From the NCBI GenBank assembly GCA_030374765.1, contig JARGXX010000012.1, forward strand, positions 372,001-436,000: DNA of 64,000 bases. The letters are read 5' to 3'. Below the pieces are notes generated by a model. The model saw nothing but the letters and a program-made list of their open reading frames with translations. It did no database searches and was not told where the DNA came from. The position numbers were made by a program, and so were the translations under genes. Position 1 is the first letter of the stretch. Each line of letters begins with the position of its first letter. The stretch comes from Agarophyton chilense. Taxonomy: Eukaryota > Rhodophyta > Florideophyceae > Gracilariales > Gracilariaceae. Shown piece after piece: positions 44,277-56,200 of the stretch.

Positions 44277-45743
44277 ATGGTTGTGCCAGCTATCATCCGG
44301 CATAAGAAAATCTTCGAGCATGAGGGATACGTCAGAATCCACCAATCCCTCCTATCTCGCCGAGAAACTAGGTACATGCGGCTGCAGGGATCCATGCTTT
44401 CGTTGCATACTTCTGAGGATAAGAAAGCTGAAATGGAAAAGTCTGTTTTTGGTTGTAAAGTCGCATGCACACTTCTCCCCCGAAGCTTCGTGATAAAGTT
44501 CAAGAACGGTCAGAAACTTCGAGTTTCGTGCAGTTCCAAAGGTGAGGCCGGCAAGTGGAAACAAGTTGTGACCCTGGCCTCAACCAAATCATTTCAGAAC
44601 GAGTACAAGGGCCGGGGAGAGGTCGACCTGTCCGGGCGCTGGGCGGTTTTCAACGCAGAAAGCTGTACGGACAAGACGGAAGTGTCCGTGCAGCGATTCC
44701 GCCGTCAACCTCAGGGGCGGAACAAGCTCTGTCACCAACTTGCGACGGGGCGCCATATGTATGCGCTCCAGAATCTGTACAATCCGTGCATTTTAACTCC
44801 GATCGATACCTTCGTGGAGAAGGAGTTCGCGTTTATCATCTACAAACCGATCCACGAAAAGAAGCTGCGAGATATCATCGCAGAAAGCGATGGGATACTC
44901 TCGGAAAGGGTTACGAAATGCATAGTGAGGCAAGTTGTATCGGCCATCAATCACTTGCATCGATCTGGATACGTCCACCGCAATATCTCACTGGACAGCA
45001 TCCTTTGTGACTTTGCGAATCCTACAGATCCGAGAGCTCTTCTGTCGACCTTCAACCATGTTGAATTCGTGGACGCTGAAGATGACCAAACCTTGAGTTC
45101 CGCTGTGGGCAGGTCACACTACCGAGCCCCGGAAATGATTGAAGGGAAGCGGTATAACGCCTCAGTGGATATGTTCGCCCTGGGGGTCTGCATTTACCGA
45201 ATGTTGTGCGGCTCCTTCCCATTCAGAATTCCGAAAACTTGTAGGTCTGATATGATCGATGAGCGGAAGCGTGGGCTCATGTTTGACGGAAACGAATGGA
45301 AAACCGTTTCCGCAGAAGCCCAAGATTTTGTGAAGTCTTTGCTTGACCCGGTCTGGCAGAATCGACCCACAGCCACAGCAGCGATGGAAAGCCGGTGGCT
45401 TTCTATGGATACAGCCCTGTGTCCTATTGGCCAAAATGAATCTGTTGCTTCCGAGACTTCCAGCCATCCAGCGGCAGAAGCTTCCGATGGCGCAGCGGAT
45501 GAAGGGATACCCAGTGACTCCTCATTATCCCATCAGAAAAACTGCATTGACGCCCTTCTGGAATCGTACCAACCACAGTTATCACCGTTTATGCAGCGCT
45601 TTCTACGGCCGCTTACGAGCGAAACCTCGGTGGAATCTCCAGTGGACGCCTACAAAAGCATCTTTCAAAGCTATGGCAGAGCTGCAAATAGCGATTTGCC
45701 ACACTCGAAATCGCGACATGGCACTTCAGATCCGTTAATGTGA
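44277..45743 (+). CDS. PH domain-pseudokinase protein
   Basis: 488 codons, no internal stop. I chose the ATG at 44277 (A at -3, G at +4) over an in-frame one 15 codons upstream. A pleckstrin homology domain spans about residues 13-103 (EGYVRIHQ to the closing Trp94). A protein kinase fold spans about 120-375: HLHRSGYVHRNISLDSIL, YRAPEMIEG (APE intact), VDMFALGVCIYRMLCGSFPF and a late QNRPTA. The catalytic residues are gone: the beta-3 Lys is Gln139 (VSVQ), the HRD Asp is Asn236, the catalytic-loop Lys is Ser238, and the DFG site appears as TFN (258-260). So it should not phosphorylate and probably acts as a membrane-recruited scaffold or allosteric partner. An acidic Ser-rich C-terminal tail follows. 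Single exon and fully open in a region of dead genes, so likely a live host gene. The PH-kinase order recalls AKT-type kinases, but I do not claim orthology. Confidence 0.8.
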   Translation: MVVPAIIRHKKIFEHEGYVRIHQSLLSRRETRYMRLQGSMLSLHTSEDKKAEMEKSVFGCKVACTLLPRSFVIKFKNGQKLRVSCSSKGEAGKWKQVVTLASTKSFQNEYKGRGEVDLSGRWAVFNAESCTDKTEVSVQRFRRQPQGRNKLCHQLATGRHMYALQNLYNPCILTPIDTFVEKEFAFIIYKPIHEKKLRDIIAESDGILSERVTKCIVRQVVSAINHLHRSGYVHRNISLDSILCDFANPTDPRALLSTFNHVEFVDAEDDQTLSSAVGRSHYRAPEMIEGKRYNASVDMFALGVCIYRMLCGSFPFRIPKTCRSDMIDERKRGLMFDGNEWKTVSAEAQDFVKSLLDPVWQNRPTATAAMESRWLSMDTALCPIGQNESVASETSSHPAAEASDGAADEGIPSDSSLSHQKNCIDALLESYQPQLSPFMQRFLRPLTSETSVESPVDAYKSIFQSYGRAANSDLPHSKSRHGTSDPLM

Positions 45744-46324
45744 CAAAGCCAATGACCACTCTCTTTTGTAAAAATACCTCTTGAATGTACCAAACTCTTC
45801 TAGTTGTAGACCATCATCATGACACTGTATGTTGATATTCTTTGTGCGTTGAATGTAACACTTCGCGTGTTCATTCATCGCCCCCCTCCATGATTGTTTT
45901 ACAATCCAAATAATCATGTGAATGATGGCGGTTTAAAAGAATGATCTCTAGCGCCTCGGAGACGTTCGAATCACTTTTTATACATATTTTTTATTCTCGA
46001 GTTAAGAAACCCGAAAAGTGAGGTAAGAAACAATGAGCTTGATCTGCGGGCGGGGGTTTTCAGTCATTCCAATTCGCTAATTTCGAGTCGCATCACGGTG
46101 TTGGTCGTCTTCTGCATGACAAACAGAAGGTATGAAGGGCGATTCGTCTCAGGTAATCTGTATCGACTTTCATCTTTTTGCGGTCGACTGCATGAGCGAT
46201 CAACCTTTAAAAGCGCACAATTTTGTTAAGGCTAAAAGTGGTATTCATTGGGCAGTTATGCTACTAGTGCAAAAGACGACAAACGGAAAGTAATGCATAC
46301 CAAAGTGGTAATTGCGGGGATTTA
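45744..46324. other. downstream flank of the pseudokinase gene
   Basis: No gene or RNA recognised between the pseudokinase stop and the left end of the Tc1 element. Confidence 0.4.
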
Positions 46325-46330
46325 CAGTGC

Positions 46331-46449
46331 GTTTCAAAAACATATCCTTTTACAAAAACTGCGCCAAAAAGGCATTTCCCGTACTGTAGAGCACATTTCA
46401 CAACAAATAAAAACCAGTAAGTCAATAACACTGTTTAAAAAGTATATCT
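46331..46449 (+). repeat. left IR/DR pair of the Tc1 element
   Basis: Outer repeat GTTTCAAAAACATATCC at 46331-46347 and inner repeat GTTTAAAAAGTATATCTT starting 46433, 102 bp apart. Likely transposase-binding sites. Confidence 0.75.
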
Positions 46450-46472
46450 TTTATACAATCATTAGCTCAATT

Positions 46473-47467
46473 ATGGCTCGTGGCGCACCTCTGACACGCT
46501 CTGAACAGCTGAAAATCATGAAATTAGTAGGTCAGGGTATGATTCCAGCAGATATAGCCCGAAAACTCAAGCGCAGCCCAAAAACAATCAGCAACTTCAT
46601 CAAAACCCCCGCTACATACCGAAAAAAGCGTTCAACTGGCCGTTCTACGTCATTATCCCCGGCCAATAAGCGTTTAATTAAGCAAGAACTATGCCGTAAC
46701 ACTTCATCTTGCGGAAAAATTGTCAAAAATCTAAATTTGCCTCTATCAAGATTTACAATATGACGTGAAGTCAACCGTCAAAATTTGTTGAAGTACACAA
46801 AAATGAGGAAAACGTTTTGTTAAAAGAAAAACACAAGAAAAATCGAGTTGAATGGTGTGCTAAAAAGGCTAATTGGAAAACGGAATGGAATAATGTTATC
46901 TTTTCCGACGAAAAAAAGTTTAACTTTGATGGTCCAGATTGCTATAAATTTTATTGTCATGATCTACAAAAAGAAAAGAAAGAATTTTTGACCAGGCATT
47001 CAGGAGGCGCATCAGTAATGGGTTGGGCTGGAATGTCTACGAAAAAAAGCAACTGATATGGCTTTTGTTGAAACTACAATGAATTCTAAGACGTATTCTG
47101 AGGTTCTCGAGAACTATCTTTTACCTTTTGCATACTATAGGAACGGAGAAGAATTCATTTTTCAAAGAGATAATGCACCTGTGGATGAGTCTAATTCTAT
47201 GAAACAGTGGTTCAATAGTCTAAATATGTCGGTTGTGGAATGGCCTTCGCGCTCTCCTGACCTCAACCCTATCGAAAACATTTGGGGAATGTAGACCTGA
47301 ATAGTTTATGGGCAAGGAAGGCAATTTGATACAGATTTTGACCTAAAAATTTGTATCAAAGATTGCTGGGAAAGGATTGACTGTAATTATATCAATCCTT
47401 TTATAGAATCAATTCCAAAGCGTTGTACAAGTGTTATACAGGATAAAGGAGCAAAAATAAACTACTG
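46473..47467 (+). pseudogene. Tc1-type transposase (DD34E), frameshifted
   Basis: Starts at ATG 46473 (MARGAPLTRSEQ) with a paired helix-turn-helix (IMKLVGQGMIPADIARKLKR, SPKTISNF). The catalytic domain follows: VIFSDEKKFNFDG (first Asp), FQRDNAPVD (second Asp) and WPSRSPDLNPIENIWG. 34 residues separate the second Asp from the Glu, so DD34E. Three breaks: a frameshift near 46810, another in the A-rich run near 47045, and a TAG at 47292. The C-terminus (ESIPKRCTSVIQDKGAKINY) ends at a stop near 47467. Full length would be about 330 residues, normal for Tc1. Both ends of the transposon survive, so it could still be moved in trans. Confidence 0.85.
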
Positions 47468-47500
47468 AACTCGCCTTAGAATAAAAAGGATGCAATAAAG

Positions 47501-47619
47501 GTTATGTTTTTGAAACAGTTTTTTTACTTGAAATTTTTTTTCACACTGATTTTGTTAGTTTTGCTGTAGCCAAAACGTCGATTTTTGGAAAATTTGCGCG
47601 AGGGATATGATTTTGAAAC
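47501..47619 (-). repeat. right IR/DR pair of the Tc1 element
   Basis: Inner repeat at 47501-47517 and outer repeat at 47603-47619, inverted relative to the left pair and also 102 bp apart. Confidence 0.75.
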
Positions 47620-47739
47620 AGACTTTATAAGTGGTTTGTGGGTATGGATCAGGCCCGTACTCTTGACTTACTGACTATCCTCTTTTTGGGGTGACTTATA
47701 ACCGAATGACTTGAAAAGCGTCAGACTAGTCACAAACTA

Positions 47740-49710
47740 AACATTTTGCGTGTTGTTTGTGTGGGTTTGTCAGTTCAGCAAATAGAAAGTGGTCTGAAAA
47801 CAATTTCCTTTCACACTACAAGACAAAACATGGAAAAAAGTTGAAGACAGTTGAACGCTTATTTGCAACTAATTCTAACAAACTTTTTATCTGTACTTCA
47901 CTACAGAAGGAAGAAAAGCGGATGGTTCAAGTAGAAGAACAGATCAGTATCTGGAATTTTTTCTTAAGCAACAATGGTGAGTCCGGAAGTACAAAACAAA
48001 AGTCCGGGACATCCCTGATCGTCCCCAAACATATGCAATCTGTTGCAGTCACACTGTTTGCGTGTGAAAGTCAGACTCCAACCTCAAAGATGACATTTTC
48101 TCTTCTCCAAGATCTGGTGGATGTTTTTGGTAGACGTCTGCAGAATGCCAGCAAGAAAAAAGAATAATGTGATGCTTTTTAACTGCTACAGTGCGACTTG
48201 TCATATTCTGAAAAACTCGGTAGCAGAGACCAAGACCTGTTGTTTGACAGTAGATGCATGGAGGGCTGCTTTTGGTGCTCCTATTCTTGGCATGACATGA
48301 CACTACGTGAATGCAATGTAGAAACAACTCTTCTCTGTTCCTATTGCAACGTATAGTATGTTGTCAGAAAGCAAAAACGCTGAGAAACTGTGTTCTACTA
48401 TAAAAGTAATCCTTGCGCGAAATTCTGTTGTGGGATGTGAAAACATCAGATTGCATACTTTTACCAGCTATGAAGAGGCATCCACAGCGCTAGCGGTTGA
48501 TCTATTGACAAATTACGTTCGTTTTGTTGTTCATTAATTGGTCCTGGTGGTGAAAGATGTGTTCGAACCGGGCACTGCGTGAGTGAAGTACTCGAAACAT
48601 GTGAACAAAGTGATTTTGTACCTCATTTATCATCCTAAAGCTGCACAGGTATTTGTAAGGAAAAAACTCGAGATGGGCGATTGCCAAGATGAGATCAACC
48701 GCCTGAAGCGCCCGAAACCCGGTATATCTACAAAATGGAAATTCCGCTTGGCTGAAATGTCATTTTATTTGTGGAGAACAAAAGGCGATTTCTACTGGTC
48801 GAGAAGAACTAAACATTTCAGCTGAAGTCCTTCCCAGCTTGTCTACTGAGCAGCAAGGTTTGTTTGTAGATTATATCGCTGTATTGTCATAGGCTCGTCG
48901 AGTTTCCCGTCAACTTGAGACCGCCAAGAAGGTGAAAATGTTTTGTGCACCACGGCTGCTTCACGAACTGTATGAGACAGTCGAAATTATGTCCGGTAAC
49001 ATGGTTTAAATCAATACTGCCAGGAAAAATCTCAACCTTTTGGACATGGACACATCAAGGATGATAATATGATACTCTATTCTACACTAAAACGTGCATC
49101 CGTCGCCCTTGCAGATCAAGCACTGGATCAAGCCCGCACTTGTCGTTTACAGAAATCCCTTTCTCTTTCTCTGGCCGTAAACATTGCGGACGTATTGCAG
49201 CAGCGTCTGGAAACACTTTGGAAACATGTATATGTTACAGATGCATTGCGGTCTCCAAGTGGAACAGACAGTGATACTGCACCATTTCGGCATACATAAA
49301 AGCATCGAAGAGTGGTTTTATTTCATATTGCTGCACTCTGTGATGTCAAAGAGTGCTGTGTCGATTTTTCAGGTTGGATGAAGAACGACCAATCATCCTA
49401 CTTAGACATACTGTATCGAGCTGGAATTCGAGAATCCTTTCAACTTGAAATCGCTCTGAGTGAAAGCTCTTCCCAACCAGTCGTCATTCTGAAACTTTTT
49501 CACAAATTGAGGCGAAGAGCCTTGAACAAGATTGGATTTCGAGCTCCAAGTAAGGCGCTCGAGTATTGAAGAAGAGATAACGGACATACTGAACTTCTTA
49601 GTGCTATAACACTCAATATATTTGAGAGAGCAACACTTTCGTCGCAAGCATCATCAGCCCCCGCGGAGCGCCTGTACAGTGATTTAGGACGCCGAAAAGA
49701 GATAAAATGA
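47740..49710 (+). pseudogene. hAT-superfamily transposase
   Basis: The N-terminus has a BED zinc finger: CCLC, then FLSHYKTKH. The catalytic part is readable in pieces: TCCLTVDAWRAAFGAPILGM, HYV (TxDAWxS..HY in the family), FVVH then LVLVVKD (the HxLNLxVKD block), and GISTKWKFRLAEM (TRWNS-like). The C-terminal dimerisation region LSSQASSAPAERLYSDLGRR matches SSaPsERvFS.aG. Many stops and at least two frame changes make it dead. I could not find terminal inverted repeats or an 8-bp duplication, so the element limits are open. It lies just right of the Tc1 insertion. Confidence 0.75.
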
Positions 49711-50983
49711 CAGTCGTTGGTGAATGGTACCCTGGATATGACAGAAACAATTCCTATGTTGGTTTTAAATGAGGTCCAGAGCATCTCGCTTAGAAAGAAC
49801 GGCATACTGCATCCTACCGCGAGCCATTTCAAGCAGCTTCTACATGTCGGCACTTGAAGTCCAGTGGCAGAACAGCATGACAGACTTCACTGACTGGAGC
49901 GGAAAAAGGTGTGACTAGTGAGGTAGATCAAATAAAATTAGTCAGTCATGAATACACTCCTGGTGTGGACTACGGTGTTCGCCTGAACGTCACAGCAGAC
50001 TTTGCGACCTTCGTCGAAGTGCAGGTTCCGTCGCCTAATCTCATTTTTGCCGAGATTCTACATTGATTTATCTGGAAACATGGATCTTTTCGCCTATATA
50101 TGTTACTTTAAGTTGACTACAAGGAAGACCTTCCTATCATAGTACGTAGTAGGATGAGTTGTTCTTTATACCGACAGATCTTTACTTTTACTTCAATAAC
50201 ATCTAGGACATCACAACACAAGTCGAGATCACTGCTTCTATTTATTGATAATCGTCGCGCGGTGCTTTAATGCCATCTTTCTTTGTTATACGGATATTAA
50301 ATTTCGAGATTGTTGTGTAACTGTGACAAGATTTTTTCCAGATAATACTGAACCGTGGAAGATGCAATTATATGGTTACTAATACTTCCAAGTAAGATCC
50401 ACCTGCCAGCCATCGAATAGCTGCCGATAGTTGCCACAATAGGCAGATTTTAACGATTCGTAGAAGGATCGCGTGGGAACCATCTTTTGATTGTGATGCG
50501 GTAGGCCAAACATGACACTTAAATCGGCGGAGATAAAGCTTTTTCACAACTAAAACGCCCGAAAAGATGAATATGATATAAGTATTCCAAAATAAACGTC
50601 TTTTTCTTCTTAATCTTTTTGAAACGGCGCGCAGCCAAACATTTATGTCAATAGTTACTAGGGGTCACACTCCCTGGATCCAGGTTAGGCACTCCGGATA
50701 TGTTACGATTTCTACAACCTTCCCATTTCTGCGTTAACCAGAACCAGGCGTGTACAATCCTTTCAAGGCTTTCCGAGGGGAGATAACAACACCAAGATAT
50801 GCTTCCACTCTATACCCGAAGCTGGTCTTTTGCAGGAAAGGTCACGCGGAACCACCTGCGGCAGCCTACTGTTCAGTTCTAGATCGCAAATCGCCACCAA
50901 GTCTTGACGACCGTCACAGGCTTCTCACTCTGTGGGGGATTTCTAGACAGATCTGTGAAGGAGCAACGATTACGGTTGCTTCC
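49711..50983. other. interval between hAT remnant and element C
   Basis: No gene recognised. It probably includes the unrecognised right flank of the hAT element and the target site of element C. Confidence 0.4.
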
Positions 50984-51399
50984 TGTAAGCCGCCAGGGCC
51001 TGAGGTATCTTACAGACGCCACGTGGGCTGGCCGAACTCAGCTGGACATATTTAGATATTTAGTTTATTCCATTTAGTGTGATAGAATTGTCTTCCAGTG
51101 CAAAGAAGATCCCAGTGCCTCGCCATTGATATTTACTTGGTTCGAGTGACGCTTCTCTCTTAGAATCGGGTAGCCACCGTTAGGATACTAAATTATCCTT
51201 TTTGGTACATTAGTTCCACCAATTGGTCTTCAAGTCATCGTTTCCGTAGCTCCGACCTGTAGTGATGAACAGTAAGCGCCCGCCCATTGCACCGAGTACT
51301 CTGAGAGTGCCACCTTCAAGGATACGTACCTTAGGACCCGCTCTACCACGCTACCTCAAGTTGAGACCAGTACGCTGACCCACCAGTCGTTGCGTTACA
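50984..51399 (+). repeat. 5' LTR of element C
   Basis: 416 bp, TGTAAGCCGCCAGGG to GCGTTACA, with the inverted tips TGTAA and TTACA. It matches the minus-strand LTR at 56890-57304 along its whole length, at about four-fifths identity by eye, and similarity stops exactly at both ends. A candidate primer site (TGGTCTCCCTACATAG, 51403-51418) follows, three bases after the LTR. Confidence 0.85.
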
Positions 51400-51524
51400 T
51401 TTTGGTCTCCCTACATAGAATCCCTAAGGAATAATTGAGCGGACCACTGGAAAGAAGAATTATACGGATTCTAGATTTTAGTTTATTTCCCCAAAGGACC
51501 AGAAGTACAGAAGCAACCGCCTTC

Positions 51525-53275
51525 ATGGATGCAGGAAACACACCCAACTGACCAAACCATAGAACTCCTACGGCAGGACAAGGTGCGACTACAACGCCGA
51601 CGATGTCGCCTGACCCTCAAGTTGATACCATTACCGACCCCAGGAGCACGAGAAGCTAGTTGCAAGAAGTACTGACTCCCTTAGACAACCCTGAAAGGAT
51701 TCGCCGAGAACCCACGGTGGCAGCTCGTTTACGAGAACGTTTCACCAGGGCCACCTCTAGGCCAGGGACACCCCAAGGAGAACCCCGTAAGACCGAAAGA
51801 GTTAGAGAGAACATTCCCGCAAGGCTTGCCGACCTTCTCTGGCCTCTTCTCCGTGAGCTCTGCTCAGCCTATGTGGATTTCATTGTGGAAATGCGACTTT
51901 CTACGGCGATCGCAAACCATACGGATAACCTCATAACGCGAATAGTCCCTAAGGTAATGGAGTCTGAATTCTTCATAGACTCCCTCCTACAGGCCGTTCA
52001 AGGAGCAATCACCAGCCAGTCAGGCCATGCGGACCCTAGGAACACTACACAAGTCAACCATTCGGTTGCTATAGGGCAAACCCCTCCCGAACCCCCAGAA
52101 GTGGCGGTACTACCTGCCCCTCGCCGAGAACACCATCAGGAAAATACAACGGAAAGACAATCTAGGCACAAAAGAGAAACTACGCGTCTAGAAGAGAGAC
52201 AGATTGTTCGACCCACAGGACAATATTAGATACAGCGACCTCAGGGCTCCATCGGATCTGATAGAGAGATCGAACCTTTCGGTTCCCATTCCACTGTAAA
52301 GAAACTACATAACCGCAGGAGAAAGAAGAAAAGAAAGAGTAAAAGAAGAGACCATTCGGACACGAGTGATTCCGATTCGGACTCAACCGAAACGACCGAC
52401 TCGGAAGTGGATGAGGCTGCCATTCGAGGCCTTAAACCACTGACAACAACTAACGAGCTTTTTTTAAGGTCGTAAACTACCAGAATTACCGATTGGCCGA
52501 CAGGTCTTCGAGATACTCCTGTTCGGTGGCTCGAAGAGTCTCCAAATGGCCCAAACGGATGCAACTAACCATTGCGGAAAATTTCTCGGGTTCTGATCCC
52601 ATTGCTGTCCTTAGGTTTCTTAGTTTGTTCCGTACGGCCTGTGATCAGAACGCTGTCCACGAGGGCGACGCTCTGTACTTTTTCCAATTCTTCCTTACAG
52701 TACAGGCGCGTAACTGAGTGGTTTCGAAGATGCCTGGCACAACTGACCTCGCAGTTGCTCAAGACCATGAGCTCCTCAGGTAATATCCTCAGGTTGTTCA
52801 TTACCTCTTGGGAACTTATGCCTCGGATGACGTTATAATGGATGCCCACCAGGAAGTGATATACTTTAGGCAGAGCTCCAACATGACCGAATCGGCATTC
52901 GCAGACGACCTATCGAAAAATGCTTACCGATGTGGAAAAGTATTCTCCGAAGGACGGCTCAAACGTCATTTCATCACGGGATTATTCCCTGCCATTCGGA
53001 AACATGTCCGTAATTACCACACGAAAAACCCACAATACTCCTTTCGACGGCACGTCACCTGTGCCGAAGGATATGGCAAAACCTACAAGACTTCTCAGCG
53101 CAATGTTGATATGTCCAGAGGACACGCAAATCCATTGCGTAAACCAAACCAAGCCCATTTGATTAGCTCCACGGAATCGGACATGGATTCCTCACTCCAT
53201 TATGCCGACTCGGGAGATATCCTCGCGGTTAATTTCAGTGCCCCTCCGTTTTGGCCCCCATCATATACCTCCTAG
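51525..53275 (+). pseudogene. element C gag
   Basis: Frame from ATG 51525 (MDAGNTPN) with a TGA at residue 9 and a TAG near 51657, where CGA and CAG would fit. It is then open for 190 codons, followed by a stop at 52229 and a Lys/Arg/Ser-rich linker. After a frameshift near the T run at 52460 comes a capsid-like core: FSGSDPIAVLRFLSLFRTAC, GDALYFFQFFLTVQA and FADDLSKNAYRCGKVFSEGR with FITGL, the usual order in Ty3/gypsy capsids. It ends at 53275. The zinc knuckle, expected next, is not readable. Inactive. Confidence 0.7.
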
Positions 53276-56200
53276 GGAACTACAGCGACCATTGGACCAC
53301 CCACACCCAAGTATTGCCCCTTTCCACACCGAAAAGACGTTTTTATTTGCTCACCAAGGGCTTTCTTTCTATGCCTTTCCATTGTTAAGCCCTGGGACTG
53401 CACGAGGTATCGGCCTGAGGATGCACGCAAACATCTCCTAGCCTTAACGGAGGATAATTACAAGGTGCGAGGATCCGAAGGAATGTTTAACAGGGAACAG
53501 GATCGAGCCAGAGGAACACCTGAAATCTCCCGCCATGCGACTCCTTCGGATACCCCGATGAGAGCCCCATAGATCGATGCCCTTGTAAACCCCGCGGAAG
53601 AACCTGAAGAGGAACCCCATCCTCGGGAAGAAACGGAAACCCCATCGGAAAACGATTAGAGGGTCGACGCGAGGCAAATCCTCCCTCTTTAAGTCCATGC
53701 CTCAGCCAATTGGACGGTCAAGGACCAAATAGCTCTTCACCTCCCAATACAAACCACAGCCATAGGATAACTCAGAATGGACCGGAATTGGAAGACAGTA
53801 ACGACCCTGTCTGTATCGCCAGGAAGGAGAAGTAAAAATTGTAGGCAACCATGAGACTACGTTCCAACTGCTCCCCAGCCACCACAGCCGTATTGAACAC
53901 AGAAGCTGGTCCCAATCTGGTTCATTCTAAGCTGCTCCCATTTGGTTGGCAAAATTTCGTTCAGGCAAAGAAGACCCCCTGGATTACGGATGCATCACAT
54001 AGACCAGTGGACATTAAAGGGGTAGTATCACTTTACATAGAATTAAAACGATTCAAAGTCCGCACGTGGTTCCTTGTTTTTCATCACTTCGGCGCTGACG
54101 CAATCCTCGGGACCTCCTTTATCGATCGATACATTAAGGCTCTTTATCCAGGCCTTAGGAAAGTCTCATTCGATCGCGCACCTTCCATCTCCATAATTGG
54201 CTCGGCCCCATGGCCAGACACTAACCTCAAACAAGCTATTGTCTCCGACGATACTAAGTCCAACAATGTTTGCTTATCGATAGCCATAACAATACCCCCG
54301 ATAAACCAGATCACCGTATTGGTCCATTTCCAGTCCTCAGGTCTCGTGGCGATAAAGAACCACCCAAAAACGGTTCTGAAGCACCTCACCTTCATGGCCA
54401 ATGGAGTAATGGACATCCGCCCCAACAGGCCCTTATTCTTCACTATCAGCAACTTCCGAGATAAGCCCGTACGATTACCTAGAGGTACAGTGATTGGCAT
54501 CACTCTACCTGCTCCTGAGTCCACTATGGAGGACCAATTGGATAACTTTTCAACTACAACTCCCGACGAGGACGTCGACTCTTGGAAGGGGACAGTCGAT
54601 ATCGGCGCAGAATTCGAATCCTTTATGCCCCAGGTAATTGATCTCCTCAGGAAGTACCAGACCATGTGGTCAGATAGATTGGGAAAATTCAGAGTCACTA
54701 CACACCACATTGACCTTCAGGATGATGCTAGACCACGGTTCCAGCACCCATACCGTACAGGACTTAAGGATAGGGAAATTGTCGCCGACCAGATGGATAA
54801 AGTGCGCAACGCTCAATTCATAGAGCCGGCGCCTCCAAACCAATCCGAATGGGCAAGTCCCCTTGTCCTCGTGGCGAAGAAAGATGGCTTCGTCAGGTTT
54901 TGTATCGACTACAGGAAGCTGAACGCAGTAACCAAGAGGGTCTCATACCGGATACCCCGTATGGGTGACTCTCTAGATTCCTTAGATAAAGCAGCCGAAT
55001 TCACCACACTGGACGCTATTTCCGGATATTAGCAAATCCCTATGACTGTGGATGCGAGAGCGCTGACAAACGTCAGCACCCTCGAAGGTCTATTCAGACT
55101 TACTCGTATGGCCTTTGGTTTAAAGAATGCCCCGGCAAACTTCCAACGGGTAATGGAAATTATACTGTCCAGAGTCTAGTGGAAATTCGCCCTGGTCTAT
55201 TTGGATAACGTAATAATCTTCTCACGGACAGTGAAGGAACACCTTCGCCAAGTGAAGACGGTGCTAACAATCCTACAGGACGCCAGACTAACCTTAAAAC
55301 TCCGTAAATGTGCCTTCTTTCAGACCTCAGTGAACTATCTCGGTCACGTCATCCTTCCAGGAAAGTGAAATGCAGCCCAACAGACCATGGATGCGATCCG
55401 CCAGGTTAAAACTCCCAGAACCCACACGAAACTACGATCCTTTTTGGGCTTGTGCAATGTTTACCGACGTTTCGTCCAAGGATTTGCAAAAATCTCGGCC
55501 CCTCTCAACGCAATGTTGAAACGCAATGTTGAAGCAGGAAACTCCTTCGGAGTTTGAAAATCTTACCGGGGACCAATACCAAACATTTCAGACCCTAAAG
55601 CAAATTAATGAACCCACCTATATTGGCTTTACCAAAACCCAATAGGACTTTTGTCCTGAAGACAGACGCCTCTGATGTCTAAGTGGGATTTGCACTGCTA
55701 CAAGAACAGGAGTTACGGAGGTAATATCAACCTATTGGATACTGGAGCAGAACGCTCACCAGGGCGAAGCGAAAATACAGTACTACCGAAAAGGAATGTC
55801 TCGCCATAGTAAGGTCTGTATTACCACTCCGACCATACCTCGAGGGAACTAGGTTCACCATTAGGACAGACCATGATTTCAATCCGCTGGTTACCCAATA
55901 TGACCGATGCATCAAGTCGCCTTTCTCGTTGGGGCCTTAGGCTGTTAGAGTATGAATATGATATATCCTATTGGCCTATCATCAAGCACCAGGCAGCAGA
56001 TGCCCTCTCGCGAATCATTACCGACGGAACCGATGACACCCCATTGGAAGACCTCATTCCTACTCCCTTGGCACGGAAACGGATTACCTTATGGGCACGG
56101 TTAACGTCGATGATGCTGAGGTAAAGAAGAATGAGGTCTAATTATTGGACTGGGAGACAGTACCACCCAATTCGACACCGCCTCAGGTTAATGTAGTAAC

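Larger units (their letters stand above)
46325..47625 (+). mobile_element. Tc1-type transposon with IR/DR ends
   Basis: 1,301 bp flanked by TA on both sides (46323-46324 and 47626-47627), the mark of Tc1/mariner insertion. Each end has two direct repeats of GTTTCAAAAACATATCC or a near copy: 46331 and 46433 on the left, and inverted at 47501 and 47603 on the right. The spacing is 102 bp at both ends, the IR/DR layout of some Tc1 elements. A decayed transposase lies between. Confidence 0.85.

Noticed and set aside
47501..47520. Inner repeat at 47501 as the true right end of the Tc1 element
   Set aside because: The outer repeat at 47603 is followed by TA, and the 102-bp spacing mirrors the left side, so the inner copy is the second direct repeat.
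55027..55035. TAG CAA context after SGY in RT, resembling a leaky viral stop context
   Set aside because: It falls inside the RT fold at a Trp/Leu position, the bases after CAA do not fit the usual YYA, and three other shared stops have no such context. Defective ancestry is simpler.
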